Source: JACCYI01 sp963828075
Lineage (GTDB): Bacteria; Actinomycetota; Thermoleophilia; Solirubrobacterales; Solirubrobacteraceae
NCBI GenBank assembly: GCA_963828075.1
Contig: CAWHDH010000017.1
Span: 1,116,001 to 1,180,000 of the forward strand
Reading direction: 5' to 3'
DNA length: 64,000 nt
The notes below the pieces were generated by a model. The model was not told where the DNA came from. It ran no database searches and saw only the letters and a program-made list of their open reading frames with translations. Below are positions 8,418-18,117 of the stretch, one piece after another. The position numbers and the translations under genes are program-made. Position 1 is the first letter of the stretch. Every line of letters starts with the position of its first letter.

Positions 8418-9685
8418 TCCTGGCACTGGCGCTCGTGGCGGCCGGCTGCGGCGGCTCGGGCACGTCGGGGGGCGGTGCCGGCCGGCCGGTCTCCCTCCAG
8501 GTCTTCGGCGACGCCGAGGAGATCGCCGCCTACCGCGAGCTCGTCGCGGTGTACGGCGAGCAGACGGGACGCAAGGCGACGCTGATCGAGGTCCCCGACC
8601 GCGACGCGCACATCCAGAAGATCACCACCGGCTTCGCGGCCAAACGCCCGCCGGACGTCTTCCTGGTCAACTACCGCAACTTCGCGCCGTTCGCGGCCCG
8701 CAGCGGGATCGATCCCGCGGGCCCGCGGTTGCGGCGCTCCACGGCGCTCTCCGTGGGCGACTACTACCCGCAGCCGCTCGAGGCGTTCACGTATCGCGGG
8801 GCCTTGCAGTGCATGCCGCAGAACCTCTCGAGCCTCGTCGTCTACTACAACCGCGACCTCTTCGAGCGCTTCAAGGTGCCGCTGCCCAAGGCGGGATGGA
8901 CGTTCGAGGACATGCGGGCCGCAGCGCGCGCGCTGACCGAGCCGCCGGTCAAGCGCACCGGGGTCCGCCGCTACGGGATCGGCCTGGAACCGGGGATCGT
9001 GCGGCTCGGCGCGTTCGTCTGGTCGGCCGGCGGCGATCTCGTCGACGATCCGGCCAACCCGACCCGGTTCACCCTGGACACGCCGCAGGCCCGCGCCGGG
9101 CTGCAGGCGTTCCTCGACCTCCAGGGCGGCGACCGGGCGGCGCCGCACGAGGCCGAGGCGGAGGCCAAGGGGCTCGACGCGCGCTTCCTGGACGGCGAGC
9201 TCGGCATGTTCCTGTCCTCGCGGCGGGAGGTGCCGACCTTCCGCACGATCAAGGGATTCGAGTGGGACGTCGCGCCGTTCCCGGTGATCGAGCGGCCCGC
9301 GAGCATGCTGCACTCCGACGCCTACTGCGTCGCGAAGGGCGAGCACGCCGACGCCGCCTGGCGGTTCGTCGAGTTCGCCGCCGGTGAGGCGGGGCAGCGG
9401 ATCCTCGCCCGCTCGGGCCGGATCGTGCCCTCGCACAAGGCGGTCGCCGAGTCGCCCGACTTCCTCGATCCGGCCAAGCCGCCGCTCTCGAGCCAGGTCT
9501 TCCTCGACGCCATCCCCACCGTCCGCCGGCTCCCGGTGGCCTCGACCTGGCCGGAGATCGAGGACGCCGCCGACCTGGCGATCAAGCGGGCCTACTACAC
9601 CGAGCTGTCGGTCGACGAGGCGCTCGCGCGCATCGACAGGGAGACCGGGCCGCTGTGGGCGCGCGCTCGCGATGCTGGTCCTTGA
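8402..9685 (+). CDS. ABC transporter extracellular solute-binding lipoprotein
   Basis: Family 1 solute-binding protein (MalE/UgpB type), 427 aa, which delivers ligand to the permease pair. The ATG at 8402 opens a lipoprotein signal (ALVAAGC lipobox, Cys near residue 17). Typical family features follow: an opening beta strand (SLQVFGDAEEIAAYRELV), the HIQKITTGFAAKRPPDVFLV block, and a Trp-containing C-terminal region. The start lies 16 bp inside the preceding permease gene. The frame is open far upstream but those residues are permease shadow. Confidence 0.88.
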   Translation: MARALILALALVAAGCGGSGTSGGGAGRPVSLQVFGDAEEIAAYRELVAVYGEQTGRKATLIEVPDRDAHIQKITTGFAAKRPPDVFLVNYRNFAPFAARSGIDPAGPRLRRSTALSVGDYYPQPLEAFTYRGALQCMPQNLSSLVVYYNRDLFERFKVPLPKAGWTFEDMRAAARALTEPPVKRTGVRRYGIGLEPGIVRLGAFVWSAGGDLVDDPANPTRFTLDTPQARAGLQAFLDLQGGDRAAPHEAEAEAKGLDARFLDGELGMFLSSRREVPTFRTIKGFEWDVAPFPVIERPASMLHSDAYCVAKGEHADAAWRFVEFAAGEAGQRILARSGRIVPSHKAVAESPDFLDPAKPPLSSQVFLDAIPTVRRLPVASTWPEIEDAADLAIKRAYYTELSVDEALARIDRETGPLWARARDAGP

Positions 9686-10721
9686 CGCGGTCGAGAAGCG
9701 CTTCGGCTCCACCTGCGCGCTGGCCGGCCTGAGCCTGGAGGTACCACCGGGAGAGCTCCTCGCCGTGCTCGGTCCCTCCGGCTCCGGCAAGTCGACGGCG
9801 CTGCGCGTGGTCGCCGGGCTCGAGCGCGCCGACGCCGGGCGCGTCCTGGTCGCCGGGCGGGATGTGACGGCCGAGCCCGCGGGCCGCCGCGACGTGGCGA
9901 TGGTGTTTCAGTCGTTCGCGCTGTTCCCGCACCTGACGGTCGCCGAGAACATCGGCTTCGGCCTGGCCGCGCGGCGGGCGCCCGCGGTCGAGCGCGAGGC
10001 CCGCACGCGCGAAGCGGCCGAGGTGCTCGGCCTGGGCGACCTGCTGGCGCGGCGGCCCGCGGCGCTGTCGGGCGGTGAGCGCCAGCGGGTCGCGCTGGCC
10101 AGGGCGCTGGCGAGCCGGCCGAAGGTCCTGCTGATGGACGAGCCGCTCTCGAACCTCGATGCGCCCCTGCGCGAGCGCGCCCGCGCGGAGATCCGCCGGC
10201 TGCACACCGAGACCGGCGCCACGATCGTCTACGTCACCCACGACCAGGACGAGGCGCTGTCCCTCGGCCAGCGCGTCGCGATCCTCGATGCGGGGAGGAT
10301 CCGCCAGCTCGCCGATCCCGACACGGTGTACGACCATCCCGCCGACGCGATGGTCGCGCGGTTCGTCGGGCGGCCGGCGATGAACCTCATCGCCGCTGAG
10401 GTCGACGGCGGGTGCGTACGCGGCCCGGGCGGGATCGTGCTCCCGCTGCCCGAGGGCATGGCGCTGCCGGCGGGGAGTCCGCGCGTCCTGGCCGGCTTTC
10501 GCGCCGAGCACGCCGTCTCCCCCGCCCCGCCCGGCGAAGGGTTCACCGCGGAGGTTGAAGCCATCGAGCGCGCGGGCCACGACCGGATCTGGCGGCTGCG
10601 CGCCGGCGGGCATCCGCTCGTCATCCGGCCCGCCGACGATCGCCGGCCGGCGCCGGGTGAGGTCGTCCGTGTCTCTGTCCCGCCGGATGCCGTCCGGCTG
10701 TTCGAGGCGGGGGAGCCGTGA
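9672..10721 (+). CDS. ABC transporter ATPase (MalK/UgpC type)
   Basis: ATP-binding subunit that powers the importer, 349 aa. Walker A GPSGSGKST near residue 36, Q-loop VFQSF, signature LSGGERQR, Walker B VLLMDEPLSNLD and switch His YVTHDQDEA are all intact. The C-terminal third (about residues 240-349) is an OB-fold regulatory domain of the MalK kind. The ATG at 9672 overlaps the binding-protein gene by 14 bp, and the stop overlaps the next permease by 4 bp. Confidence 0.92.
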   Translation: MLVLDAVEKRFGSTCALAGLSLEVPPGELLAVLGPSGSGKSTALRVVAGLERADAGRVLVAGRDVTAEPAGRRDVAMVFQSFALFPHLTVAENIGFGLAARRAPAVEREARTREAAEVLGLGDLLARRPAALSGGERQRVALARALASRPKVLLMDEPLSNLDAPLRERARAEIRRLHTETGATIVYVTHDQDEALSLGQRVAILDAGRIRQLADPDTVYDHPADAMVARFVGRPAMNLIAAEVDGGCVRGPGGIVLPLPEGMALPAGSPRVLAGFRAEHAVSPAPPGEGFTAEVEAIERAGHDRIWRLRAGGHPLVIRPADDRRPAPGEVVRVSVPPDAVRLFEAGEP

Positions 10722-11575
10722 ACGGCGCGCGGCTGATGGCCCTGCCGTACGCGATCGGGCTGGTCGTCCTGGTCTTCGCACCCGCGGCGGTCACGCTCGC
10801 CCTGTCGCTCACCGAGTACGACCTCATCGGCTCCCCTGCGTGGGCGGGGACGGCGAACTTCGCCGAGCTGCTCGACGACCCGGCGTTCGCCGACGCCCTC
10901 CTCGCCACCGTCGCCTTCCTCGCGCTCGCGGTGCCCCTGCGCGTGGCCGGCGCGCTCGGGCTCGCGCTGCTCCTGCACCGCTCCTTCCGCTTCGCGTCGG
11001 CGCACCGCGCGGCCGTCTACCTGCCGACCGTCGTCCCCGACGTCGCGCTCGCCGTCCTCTGGCTCTTCCTCGCCAACCCGCTGTACGGGCCGATCGCGAT
11101 CGTGCTCGGGTCGCTCGGCCTGCCCACGCCCGACCTGCTCACGAGCTCGACCGGGGCGCTCGTGCTCGTGGTGCTGATGTCGGCGTTCGCGGTCGGCGAG
11201 GGCTTCGTGATCGCGCTGGCCGTGCGGCGCGAGCTCCCCGAGGAGCTGCATGAGGTCGCTCGCGCCGAGGGCGCGTCGCCGGTCTTCGCCTTCCGTCGCG
11301 TGACCCTGCCGCTGATGAGCCCGACGCTCGCGCTGCTTGCTTGCCGCGACGTCGCGCTCAGCCTGCAGTTCGCGTTCGTGCCGATCCTCCTGGTCACCGG
11401 CGGGGGCCCGGATCGCGCGACGACGTTCCTTCCGCTCCTGATCTATCGCAACGCCTTCGAGTACGGCCGCTACGGCTACGCCGCCGCGATCACCGTCGTC
11501 TCGCTCGCGCTGACGGCGGTCGTGGTGCTGCTCGCGCTCCGCCCTCTGCGGCGCGGACGGCTGTCCCTCGGCTGA
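10718..11575 (+). CDS. ABC sugar-type transporter permease (MalF-like)
   Basis: Second membrane subunit, 285 aa, GTG start within the ATPase stop (GTGA). Around six membrane helices and an EAA loop (PEELHEVARAEGASPVFAFR) are seen. It completes the four-gene importer. Having the binding protein and ATPase between the two permeases differs from the common malEFG order. The 238 bp that follow up to 11813 carry no gene. Confidence 0.88.
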   Translation: MNGARLMALPYAIGLVVLVFAPAAVTLALSLTEYDLIGSPAWAGTANFAELLDDPAFADALLATVAFLALAVPLRVAGALGLALLLHRSFRFASAHRAAVYLPTVVPDVALAVLWLFLANPLYGPIAIVLGSLGLPTPDLLTSSTGALVLVVLMSAFAVGEGFVIALAVRRELPEELHEVARAEGASPVFAFRRVTLPLMSPTLALLACRDVALSLQFAFVPILLVTGGGPDRATTFLPLLIYRNAFEYGRYGYAAAITVVSLALTAVVVLLALRPLRRGRLSLG

Positions 11576-11813
11576 TCGAGCGTCTGAAGCGCTCGTCAGT
11601 GTCGTTACATGTCAACAACGACCTGGAGAACGAGGGGGCGCTCGAGCTCTCGCCGCCCGACATCCGGCTCCGGCGCTGGTCGCGGACTCGCCGGAGTCCG
11701 GCGATCGGTTCGGCCGTGGCCTCGGCCGCTGACCTACCTCTCGGCTGGAACCGCAAGAACCGCGGAGGGTCATCCGTTTGTTGACCACTCCATACGCTCG
11801 AGAAAGACGCCGA

Positions 11814-14800
11814 ATGCCCGCGCTCGCACGACCGGCAGCATCGATTCGCAGAGCTTTCCGCGCCTTTGGTGCGCTCGTCGTGCTCTCGGTGCTCGCCGGC
11901 GGTGTCGGATCGGCGGCCGACGCCCAGGTCAAGCAGCAGGGAAAGAAGGGCAAGCCGCCCGAGACGCCGCTCGCGGCCGCGCGCGAGGAGAACGCGGTCA
12001 AGGACCGCCCGCCGTCGCGCCACGAGCTGCCCGCCGGTGAGCTGCGTCTGTCCGCCTCGGAGTTGCTGGCCACCACCCGGCAGAAGCTGACGTTCACCGT
12101 GACGCTCGACCGGGCGGTGCGCGACGGAAGCCTCGCACTGTCGCTGCCCGACTCGTGGCTCCGGCGCTCCGGTGTGAGCGGGCTCGAGTACGCCCGCGTG
12201 CCGGCCGCAGGCCGCGGATCGGGCGGCCGCGCCGACCGGAGCGGTCGCGTCGTCACGTTCGACTTCGGCAGTGGTGCGTCGGGCGACTCCGCGGAGTTCA
12301 GCCTCACCGACAACGGCATCCCGCCCGGCACCTACGAGCTGCCCTATCGCTGGCGCGAGGCCGGCCGCGGCGGCGGTAGCGGCGTCGCGACAGTGATCTT
12401 CTACGCGCCGGTGCGGGAGTCGAGCGAGGAGCCTGCGCCGTCGTTCCCGCGGCTGGCGAACCCTGGCTTCGAGGTCAACGCGACCAACGACGACACGACC
12501 GAGTCCGAGACGTTCCTCACCGTGGTGCCGGGCGACAAGCGGCGGTTCGTGGTCGGCGCCAACGGCGGCGGCGGGTACAACGCCTGGGTCACGACCGACG
12601 GCGGCAACACGTTCGTCAAGCGCTCGATGCCGACGGCGACCGACGCGCCCGGCGAGCCGGGGCCGGAGTCCAGCAACCTCTGCTGCGACCCGATGTCGGC
12701 GGCCGACGCGGCCGGGAACATGTGGTACGGCGGCCTGTCGCTGGCCAACGGGGCGGCGAACCCGAGCCGCATCGTCGTCAACCGGATCGCGGCCGGGACG
12801 ACCACCTTCCAGCCCGAGACGGTGGGCCTGCCGGCGCGGACCGCCGGCACGCAGGACAAACCGATGATGACCATCGACAACTCGCCGACGAGCCCGGCCT
12901 TCGGGCGGCTGTACGTCGTGTGGGACGAGCCGGCCGGCGGCGGCGTCAACATCGTGATCTCCCAGTGCAACACGCGCGTGGCGGGCAGCCTGGACGCGGC
13001 GCGCTGCGACAACGCCGACAACTGGAGCGTGCCGGTCTCGGTGACCCCGGCGACGAGCGGCTACATCTACGCCGACGTGGCCACGGGCCCCGACGGAAAG
13101 GTCTACGTCGTGTGGTGGGACTACACCGCCACCAACGCGATCCGCGGCGACGTCTGTGATCCCGCGTCGCAGGACTGCGCGAACGTGGCGTCCTGGGGTA
13201 CCCCGCAGACGATCGCCACGCTCGACGCCACCGGCGGCGCGCCGATCCCGTTCGCGTGCCCGATCGTGGCGCAGCCCGGCGGGCGGGCGTCGACCTCGCC
13301 GCAGGTCGACGTCGACCGGTCGGGCGGAGCCAACAACAACCGCGTGTACGTGACGTGGAGCGACCTGCGGACGGGCAGCGGCACGACCCGCTGCGACGAC
13401 GGCCTGACCCCGGCCGCCACGCACCTGAGCTTCGACTCGTTCGTCGCGTCCGCCGCCGGGGCGCTGCCCGGCAGCGCGAACCCCTCGCCCACCGTGGCGA
13501 CGCGGCTGCTCACCGACGGCGAATCCGGCGGCCAGGCCTCATCCGACGACTGGTTCGCGTGGCTCGCGGTCGACCAGACGACGGGCCAGGCGTGGGCGGA
13601 CTTCTACTCGACGCGCCACGATGCGACGCGGCGGCAGACGCACTTCTACGTCCGCACGGTCACGCCGGCCGGCGGGGCGCACACGCTCGGGGCACTCAAC
13701 CAGGTGTCGGGTCAGCCGTCGGACTACAGCACCAACCCGTGCTGCGGGTTCGGCAACGACTACGGCGACTACACCGGCATCGACGCCACCCAGGGCATCG
13801 CGTATCCGGTGTGGTCGGACAAGCGCGGCGGGCTCGACGGGGAGGCGTTCACGTTCGTCGAAGCGGCCCCGAGCCTGGTCGCCGAGACGCCCACCGTCAA
13901 CGACTCGGCCGGCGGCGACGGCGACGGCCGCCTCGAGCCGGGCGAGTCCTTCCGGCTCACCCAGCCGCTGCGCAACGCCGGCGCGGCGGCGGCCAACAGC
14001 GTGACGTCTACCCTCACCGAGTCCGAGCCCAACCTCGCGCTCACGCAGACGTCGTCCGCGTACCCCAACATCGCTGCAGGGGCGACGCATCCCAACAGCA
14101 CGCTGTTCGCCGGCTCGCTCTCCGCCACGGCGCCGTGCGGCACCCCGCTCTCGCTGACGCTCCAGGCCAACACGACGCAAGGGCCGTTCACCGTCCCGGT
14201 CTCGATCCCGACCGGCGTCACAGGAGCGCCGGCGACGTCCACCAACTCCACGCCGGTGGCGATCCCGGACGGCACCCCGGCCGGCGTCACCTCGACGATC
14301 GCTCTCAGCGGCGGAGGCGTCGTCACCGATTTGAACGTCGGCATCAACATCACCCACACGTGGGTCGAGGATCTGACCGTCACCTTGACGAGCCCGTCGG
14401 GGACCACGGTCACGCTCGTCCAGAGGCGCGGCGGAAGCGGTGACAACTTCACGAACACCGTCTTCGACGACGAGGCGGCGACCGCGATCTCGACGGGCAC
14501 GCCGCCGTTCACCGGCTCGTTCCAGCCCGAGGCAGCGCTGAGCGCATTCGACGGTCAGTCGCTGGCCGGCACCTGGACGCTCAAGGTGGTCGACTCCATC
14601 GGCCAGGACGTCGGGACGCTGAACTCCTGGAGCCTGACGCGGCCGACCGTCACGTGCTCGCCGCCGCCGCCCCCGACGGCCGCCGGGCTGGCGAGCTGGT
14701 CGGCGCCGGCCCCCGTGAAGGGCGATTTCGACGGCGACGGGTTCGCCGATCTGGCGATCGGCGCGCCGGGTGAGAACAACGGCGCCGGCGTGGTGCACGT

Positions 14801-16145
14801 CATCCGTGGCTCTGCCGCGGGCCTCACGGCCACGGGCTCGCAGTACTGGAGCCAGGACAGCGCGGGCGTGGCGGGTTCCACCGAGGCGGGTGACGGCTTC
14901 GGCTCATCGGTCGCGGCGGGCGACGTCAACGGCGATGGCCGTGCGGACCTCGCGATCGGCGTCCCCGGAGAGGACTTCGGCGCCGGCGCGGTCCATGTGC
15001 TGCTCGGCTCGGCATCTGGGGTCGTCTCGACGGGGAGCCGCCTCCTCAGCCAGGACACCTCGGGCATCCTCGATGCCGAGGAGCCCAACGACCACCTCGG
15101 CGCGACGCTGGCGATCGGCAACTACGGCGGCAGCTCGCACGGTGACCTGGCGATCGGCGCGCCGCACGAGGACGTCGGCGCGGCGGCCGACGCCGGCGTC
15201 GTGCACGTCCTGCCCGGCTCGGCGTCCGGGACGACCGCGACCGGCTCGCAGTACTGGGACCAGAACTCGTCCGGGATCCTCGACCTGAACGAGACGGGTG
15301 ACCAGTTCGGCGCGTCGCTGGCCGCCGGGGACGTCGGCTCGACGACCCTCGCGGACCTGGCCATCGGGGCGGCGGGGGAGAACGCCGGGGCGGGTGCGGT
15401 GCACGTGCTGCTCGGCACCGCCTCCGGGCTCGCCTCCACGGGCAACCAGCGGTGGACCCAGGCCTCGGGCGGCATCGCCGACGACCCGGAGGCGGGTGAC
15501 GGGTTCGGCGCGAGCCTCGCAATCGCGAACCTGGGCGGCAGCACGCATGGTGAGCTGGCCATCGGCGTCCCGAACGAGGACGCGGGCGCGGCGGTTGACG
15601 CCGGCGTCGTGCACGTCCTGCCCGGCTCGGCGTCCGGGCCGACCGGGACCGGCGCCCAGTTCTGGAACCAGGACGTCACCGGCATCCTCGACGTGAGGGA
15701 GGCCGGAGACCGGTTCGGCGCCTCGCTGGCCGGGGGCGACGTCGGCTCGACCACGGTCAGCGACCTGGCCATCGGCGCGCCCGGCGAGAACGCCGGGGCG
15801 GGCGTGGTCCACACGCTCCTCGGCACGGCGTCCGGCCTGACCGCGACCGGGGACGCCGTGTGGTCCCAGGACGCCACCGCCGTCACCGACTCGGCCGAAC
15901 CGGGGGACGCGTTCGGGACCAGCGTGGCGATCGCGAACTTCGGCGGCAGCATCCACGGCGACCTCGCCATCGGCGCCCCCGGCGAGGACAACGGCGCCGT
16001 GGTCGATGTCGGCGTCGCGCACGTCCTGCTCGGCTCCGCATCCGGGACCACCGGGACCGGCTCGCAGTACTGGCGCCAGGACTCCAGCGGGATCTCCAGC
16101 GACGGCGAGGCCGGCGACCGGTTCGGCGGCGGCCTCGGCCGCTGA
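11814..16145 (+). CDS. Large exported protein: propeller-like region, P-domain and FG-GAP repeats
   Basis: A 1443-aa surface or secreted protein. An N-terminal signal peptide (FGALVVLSVLAGGVGSAADA) is followed by about 200 residues of unknown fold. Residues about 210-700 resemble a sialidase/BNR-type propeller (YNAWVTTDGGNTF). Residues about 810-950 match the proprotein-convertase P-domain (ITHTWVEDLTVTLTSPSGT, SLAGTWTLKVVDS). The C-terminal 480 residues hold about seven FG-GAP repeats with calcium-loop DxDGDGxxD (DFDGDGFADLAIGAPGE). I chose the ATG at 11814; a TTG at 11778 has a better ribosome site (GGAGGG, 8-nt spacer) and would lengthen the signal region by 12 residues. There is no clear protease active site. 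Adhesion or matrix binding is an inference. Confidence 0.8.
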   Translation: MPALARPAASIRRAFRAFGALVVLSVLAGGVGSAADAQVKQQGKKGKPPETPLAAAREENAVKDRPPSRHELPAGELRLSASELLATTRQKLTFTVTLDRAVRDGSLALSLPDSWLRRSGVSGLEYARVPAAGRGSGGRADRSGRVVTFDFGSGASGDSAEFSLTDNGIPPGTYELPYRWREAGRGGGSGVATVIFYAPVRESSEEPAPSFPRLANPGFEVNATNDDTTESETFLTVVPGDKRRFVVGANGGGGYNAWVTTDGGNTFVKRSMPTATDAPGEPGPESSNLCCDPMSAADAAGNMWYGGLSLANGAANPSRIVVNRIAAGTTTFQPETVGLPARTAGTQDKPMMTIDNSPTSPAFGRLYVVWDEPAGGGVNIVISQCNTRVAGSLDAARCDNADNWSVPVSVTPATSGYIYADVATGPDGKVYVVWWDYTATNAIRGDVCDPASQDCANVASWGTPQTIATLDATGGAPIPFACPIVAQPGGRASTSPQVDVDRSGGANNNRVYVTWSDLRTGSGTTRCDDGLTPAATHLSFDSFVASAAGALPGSANPSPTVATRLLTDGESGGQASSDDWFAWLAVDQTTGQAWADFYSTRHDATRRQTHFYVRTVTPAGGAHTLGALNQVSGQPSDYSTNPCCGFGNDYGDYTGIDATQGIAYPVWSDKRGGLDGEAFTFVEAAPSLVAETPTVNDSAGGDGDGRLEPGESFRLTQPLRNAGAAAANSVTSTLTESEPNLALTQTSSAYPNIAAGATHPNSTLFAGSLSATAPCGTPLSLTLQANTTQGPFTVPVSIPTGVTGAPATSTNSTPVAIPDGTPAGVTSTIALSGGGVVTDLNVGINITHTWVEDLTVTLTSPSGTTVTLVQRRGGSGDNFTNTVFDDEAATAISTGTPPFTGSFQPEAALSAFDGQSLAGTWTLKVVDSIGQDVGTLNSWSLTRPTVTCSPPPPPTAAGLASWSAPAPVKGDFDGDGFADLAIGAPGENNGAGVVHVIRGSAAGLTATGSQYWSQDSAGVAGSTEAGDGFGSSVAAGDVNGDGRADLAIGVPGEDFGAGAVHVLLGSASGVVSTGSRLLSQDTSGILDAEEPNDHLGATLAIGNYGGSSHGDLAIGAPHEDVGAAADAGVVHVLPGSASGTTATGSQYWDQNSSGILDLNETGDQFGASLAAGDVGSTTLADLAIGAAGENAGAGAVHVLLGTASGLASTGNQRWTQASGGIADDPEAGDGFGASLAIANLGGSTHGELAIGVPNEDAGAAVDAGVVHVLPGSASGPTGTGAQFWNQDVTGILDVREAGDRFGASLAGGDVGSTTVSDLAIGAPGENAGAGVVHTLLGTASGLTATGDAVWSQDATAVTDSAEPGDAFGTSVAIANFGGSIHGDLAIGAPGEDNGAVVDVGVAHVLLGSASGTTGTGSQYWRQDSSGISSDGEAGDRFGGGLGR

Positions 16146-16167
16146 CCGTAGCGCGCCACGGCAGCGC

Positions 16168-16189
16168 GGAGCGGGCGCCTGCCCGCTCC
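16168..16189. terminator. Hairpin between convergent genes
   Basis: Perfect 9-bp stem GGAGCGGGC / GCCCGCTCC with a 4-nt loop, centred between the stop codons of the FG-GAP protein gene and tadC. No T-run on either side. Confidence 0.6.
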
Positions 16190-16200
16190 GCCCGCCTTCG

Positions 16201-17031
16201 TCAGGCGCCGAGCACGGCCGGGATGAGCGCCGCCGCGACGAGCAGGAGCACGGAGGGCACCAGGAGCAGGGCGACGACGAGCTGGATCTTCGGCGCGGCG
16301 CGGGCCGCCCGCTCGGCGGTCTCGCGGGCGCGGGCGGAGCGGGCCTCGGCGGCCTGGGCGGCGAGCGCGCCGTCGAGCGGGGCGCCGTGGCGCCCCGCAC
16401 GCCCGAGCGCGCCGACGAGGACGGCCACGCCCGGGAGCGGGGCGCGCCGGGCGAGCTGGGCGTAGGCCGCCGCGGTGGGCACGCCAAGCTCGAGGGCGCG
16501 GGTGGCGTGACGCAGCTCCGCGGCGAGCAGGCCCGGGTGGCGGAGGCCGACCTGCGCGAGCGCGCGGTTCGCGGGCAGCCCGGCGCCGACCGCGACGCGG
16601 ATCAGGTCCAGGACATCCGGCAACTCGCGCTCCATCGCCGCGACACGGGCGCGGATGCGCCGCCGCAGCCACGCGTCCGGGACCAGGAACGCGGCGGCCG
16701 GTAGGGCGAGCGGAACCACGATCGGCAGGCGGCCCGGCAGCCCCGGCGCCGCCGGAAGGACCGCCAGCAAGGTGGCCAGCGCGGCACCCCCCTTGACCGC
16801 CAGGAAGTCGCCGACGGGCAGCGCCAGTCCGGACGCCGCGAGGCGGGCCTCGAGGTCGCGCGGCCCGGCGCGAGGACCGACGCCACGGCCGAGGCGGCGC
16901 AGCAGCGCGACGCCCACGACCCGCCAGCCGGCGCGGCGGGGACGGCGCGGCCGGCGCGCGGCCACCAGGTCGGCGACGCCGACCGCAGCCAGGACGCCCG
17001 CGAGCCCCGCCAGGCCGGCCGCGGCGGTCAC
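16201..17031 (-). CDS. tadC: Type II secretion system F family protein, TadC-like
   Basis: Inner-membrane platform protein of a Tad (Flp) pilus, 276 aa. There are hydrophobic segments near both ends (residues 1-22 and about 245-275) and in the middle, around a cytoplasmic helical T2SSF domain (ERELPDVLDLIRVAVGAGLP, with the ALRxG-like APLDGALAAQAAEAR region). GTG start. It follows tadB after a 70-bp gap and ends the minus-strand pilus cluster. Confidence 0.82.
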   Translation of the reverse strand: MTAAAGLAGLAGVLAAVGVADLVAARRPRRPRRAGWRVVGVALLRRLGRGVGPRAGPRDLEARLAASGLALPVGDFLAVKGGAALATLLAVLPAAPGLPGRLPIVVPLALPAAAFLVPDAWLRRRIRARVAAMERELPDVLDLIRVAVGAGLPANRALAQVGLRHPGLLAAELRHATRALELGVPTAAAYAQLARRAPLPGVAVLVGALGRAGRHGAPLDGALAAQAAEARSARARETAERAARAAPKIQLVVALLLVPSVLLLVAAALIPAVLGA

Positions 17032-17101
17032 GCCGACTCCCGGGTGTCGGCGAGCCGGTGCGCGCGGATGGCGGCCGCGGACCGCGCGAAGATCGCGACG
17101 G

Positions 17102-17956
17102 TCACGCCGGTTGCCGGGCGCGGGCGAGCCGGCGGACGCAGAGGGCGGCGACGGCCTGCAGGACGAACGCGAGGCCGGCCAGCCAACCCGCGATGGGATG
17201 CCTGAGCAGGCCGACCGTGAAGCCGGGTGAGGCGAGCTCGACGAGCCCCGTGGCGCCGAGCGGCAGCGCGAGGACGAGCCAGGCCGTGAAGCGCGCCTGC
17301 GCGGTGCCGGTCTCCGCGTCGCGCTCGGTCCGCTGGGCCGCCTCGATCGACGCGGCCAGCTCGCGGAGCAGCGCGGCGAGGTCGCCGCCCGCCTCCCGCT
17401 GCAGGAGGATCGCCGCGACCATGGTGTCCCATGCCCGCGAGCCGGCGCGCTCGCGCAGGGCTTCGAGCACCTGCGGCGTCGGCTCGCCGAGGCTCAGCGC
17501 CCGGCCGGCGATGCGCAGCTCGTGACCCGCGGACCCCTCGACCCCGGCCGATGCGGCCACGATCGCGCCGCGGACCGAGTGACCGCCGCCGATCGCGTCG
17601 GCCAGCGCTCGTGCGGCGGCGGGCGCCCCGCGCTCGAGCCCCGCCGCGTAGCGCCGCCGGCGCGAGCGGATCAGCGCAAAGGCGATCGACGGACCGGTGA
17701 GCGCCGCGAGCCCTCCGGCCGCAGGGCCGCTCAGGATCCAGCCGCCGGCCAGCAGGCAGCCGGCGGCCACGACGCCGAGCCGCCGCCGCTCGTCGGCCGA
17801 CGGCGACCGCCCCTCCTGCGCGGCCCGCGAGAGCGGCGCGAGCAGCCGGCGTACCGCGTCCGCGACCCGCGACGCCTCGACGGCCGCGAGGGCCTCCCAG
17901 GCGGCGAGCACGCCGGCGGCGCCCGCGGCGAAGGCGAGGAGCGCCGAGCGCGTCAC
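17102..17956 (-). CDS. tadB: Type II secretion system F family protein, TadB-like
   Basis: Partner platform protein of TadC, 284 aa. It has an N-terminal membrane segment, a second pair near residues 70-100, and a T2SSF helical domain (LADAIGGGHSVRGAIVAAS, LQREAGGDLAALLRELA with the typical GGDL). C-terminal hydrophobic segments cover about residues 215-275. It lies immediately upstream of tadC on the minus strand. A plus-strand gene separates it from tadA, so it probably needs its own promoter in the 161-bp gap 17957-18117. Confidence 0.82.
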   Translation of the reverse strand: MTRSALLAFAAGAAGVLAAWEALAAVEASRVADAVRRLLAPLSRAAQEGRSPSADERRRLGVVAAGCLLAGGWILSGPAAGGLAALTGPSIAFALIRSRRRRYAAGLERGAPAAARALADAIGGGHSVRGAIVAASAGVEGSAGHELRIAGRALSLGEPTPQVLEALRERAGSRAWDTMVAAILLQREAGGDLAALLRELAASIEAAQRTERDAETGTAQARFTAWLVLALPLGATGLVELASPGFTVGLLRHPIAGWLAGLAFVLQAVAALCVRRLARARQPA

Positions 17957-18117
17957 GATCCCACCCCCGCGGCCGCCAGTACATGGCTCGTCATGCCTGT
18001 CCTAGGCACGCCCGTCCGCGATTCGCCCCCGTCCTCACCTCGGGCCGTCAGACGCACTAGCACTGGAGGTCCGGGTCATAGAGAGTGGGCTCTCCGTTCA
18101 TCAGTCAGGAGGGCACC

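Noticed and set aside
17028..17984. 318-codon minus-strand frame over tadB
   Set aside because: Frame shadow of tadB; the tadB frame has the T2SSF pattern and this one does not.
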